Of a DNA stretch of 64,000 nt, positions 63,820-64,000 are shown piece after piece. The notes under the pieces were generated by a model, which saw only the letters and a list, made by a program, of their open reading frames with translations, was not told the origin of the DNA and did not search any database. This DNA comes from Geomonas oryzae. Lineage in GTDB: Bacteria; Desulfobacterota; Desulfuromonadia; Geobacterales; Geobacteraceae. The position numbers and the translations under genes are program-made. Location: contig NZ_RAHW01000005.1 in NCBI RefSeq assembly GCF_004117875.1, positions 310,001-374,000 on the forward strand, written 5' to 3'. How positions within the stretch are numbered: the first letter of the stretch is position 1; each line of letters opens with the position of its first letter.

Positions 63820-64000
63820 CTACTTCCTGAGCCGCAGCGCCGCCGCGGCCACCTCCCGGTCGTCGAAGTGGAACTTTTCCGTCCCGACGATCTGGTAATC
63901 CTCGTGCCCCTTGCCGGCCAGCAGGACGATGTCGCCGGGCTTTGCCGCGAGGATCGCGGTGCGCACCGCGGTGCGCCTGGACTCGATGGTGGCGAACCCC
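63820..64000 (-). CDS. murE: UDP-N-acetylmuramoyl-tripeptide synthetase MurE, C-terminal end (partial)
   Basis: Only the last 59 residues are inside the window; the gene continues beyond base 64000. The segment has [33 protein letters not shown] and [19 protein letters not shown], the conserved C terminus of MurE. The enzyme adds the third stem-peptide residue (usually meso-diaminopimelate in Gram-negatives) to UDP-MurNAc-Ala-Glu. The residue-specificity loop is outside the window. Confidence 0.93.
   Translation of the reverse strand, partial: GFATIESRRTAVRTAILAAKPGDIVLLAGKGHEDYQIVGTEKFHFDDREVAAAALRLRK

Overview
The window is a high-GC, gene-dense chromosomal segment that looks like a member of the Geobacteraceae or a close relative (Desulfuromonadota). 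The evidence is a multiheme flavocytochrome c, two GEMM-type riboswitches of the form known from Geobacter, many PAS/HAMP/REC histidine kinases, a lexA-imuB-dnaE2 mutagenesis cassette, and a long division/cell-wall (dcw) cluster. The genus assignment is inference from gene content only; no 16S or database comparison was possible.

Layout. 1-5.9 kb: end of an MFS exporter, a two-cluster ferredoxin, elbB, an outer-membrane barrel protein, a B12-binding radical SAM enzyme, and a purine-salvage pair (PRTase plus NCS2 permease). 6-15.4 kb: signalling and envelope genes. These are a NIT-domain chemoreceptor with a sigma-28-like promoter, a DUF3015/DUF4105 pair, a promoter-riboswitch-terminator leader with a small coupled ORF and a hybrid histidine kinase, an HD-GYP phosphodiesterase, and a secreted Gly/Thr-rich repeat protein. 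15.4-34.8 kb: metallopeptidase, MFS exporter, flavocytochrome c, TPR membrane protein, a FIST sensor/histidine kinase operon, TauE and GNAT genes, a giant DUF748 protein, a PQQ-type sugar dehydrogenase, a LysR/AEC pair and a methyltransferase. 34.8-40.4 kb (minus strand): a dCache hybrid kinase, a DUF2459 lipoprotein, and a DUF4388 membrane protein behind the second riboswitch.

40.5-42.2 kb is an accessory patch. It holds an array of about 22 copies of a 21-bp unit built on a 16-bp palindrome, arranged in 126-bp superunits, followed by what appears to be a complete integron gene cassette (an SDR gene plus attC) with no integrase in view. 42.6-48.3 kb is the SOS mutagenesis cassette lexA-imuB-dnaE2, with a convergent orphan brnA. 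The lexA and dnaE2 reading frames both contain in-frame palindromic repeat elements of kinds that are otherwise intergenic. 48.2-50.4 kb is a V4R-like/GAF histidine kinase.

50.6-64 kb (minus strand) is the dcw cluster in the classical order murE(partial)-murF-mraY-murD-ftsW-murG-murC-murB-ddl-ftsQ-ftsA-ftsZ. Several neighbours overlap by 1-4 nt. A 162-bp inverted-repeat element and C/G-run palindromes sit in the gaps. The cluster makes lipid II (Mur enzymes, MraY, MurG), supplies D-Ala-D-Ala (Ddl), and builds the divisome (FtsW, FtsQ, FtsA, FtsZ).
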